Shown here piece after piece: positions 5,692 through 5,725 of a stretch of DNA of 5,725 bases. Each line of letters begins with the position of its first letter. Position 1 is the stretch's first letter. Source of the stretch: Candidatus Hydrogenedentota bacterium (lineage in GTDB: Bacteria > Hydrogenedentota > Hydrogenedentia > Hydrogenedentiales > CAITNO01); NCBI GenBank assembly GCA_903922535.1, contig CAIXUF010000013.1:1-5725 (forward strand). Direction: 5' to 3'. Below the pieces are notes generated by a model. It ran no database searches, was not told where the DNA came from, and worked only from the letters and a program-made list of their open reading frames with translations. The position numbers and the translations under genes are program-made.

Positions 5692-5725
5692 CTCTTCGGC
5701 GAGACAGTGCGTTCGCCATGAACCA

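Noticed and set aside
5718..5725. ATGAACCA at the right edge as the start of a next plus-strand gene.
   Set aside because: Only two codons are visible and no ribosome binding site precedes the ATG.

Overview
The window is a stretch of high-GC bacterial chromosome with four recognisable protein genes. Three lie on the minus strand and one on the plus strand at the right end. I see no mobile element, CRISPR array, tRNA or rRNA. The combination of a large HzsA-like multiheme protein carrying a discoidin domain, a periplasmic M16 peptidase of the long-insert type, and typical Shine-Dalgarno sites suggests a Gram-negative bacterium of the Planctomycetota/Verrucomicrobiota/Hydrogenedentota kind. 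That placement is inferred from gene families only and is not secure.

Layout, left to right. Positions 1-1096 (minus) hold the N-terminal 365 codons of an exported M16 (insulinase/pitrilysin-like) zinc peptidase; its C-terminal part lies beyond the left edge. Positions 1097-1553 hold the peptidase's ribosome binding site, a possible -10 box, a perfect 8-bp inverted repeat, and otherwise no gene that I can support. Positions 1554-1889 (minus) encode a small MNT-type nucleotidyltransferase with no HEPN partner beside it. Positions 1890-2038 are a short spacer with an imperfect palindromic stretch. Positions 2039-5041 (minus) encode a 1000-residue exported protein with a discoidin-like domain, a TolB/PD40-type beta-propeller region and three CXXCH c-type heme motifs; it belongs to the hydrazine synthase alpha-subunit-like (HzsA-related) family. 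Positions 5042-5226 are a divergent intergenic region. Positions 5227-5691 (plus) encode a small four-helix DoxX-family membrane protein. The last 34 bases hold nothing I can call.

How the genes may work together: the HzsA-like cytochrome and the DoxX protein are transcribed divergently from one 185-bp region. One is a predicted periplasmic electron-transfer or redox protein and the other an inner-membrane protein of a family often linked to redox or thiol chemistry, so shared regulation is possible but not shown. The nucleotidyltransferase and the M16 peptidase are separated from their neighbours by gaps of about 150 and 460 bases and look like independent units.

The most interesting object is the HzsA-like protein. 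It has one more heme motif than the anammox hydrazine synthase alpha subunit, an added discoidin domain, no HzsB/HzsC genes next to it in the window, and a start codon almost on top of its best promoter candidate.
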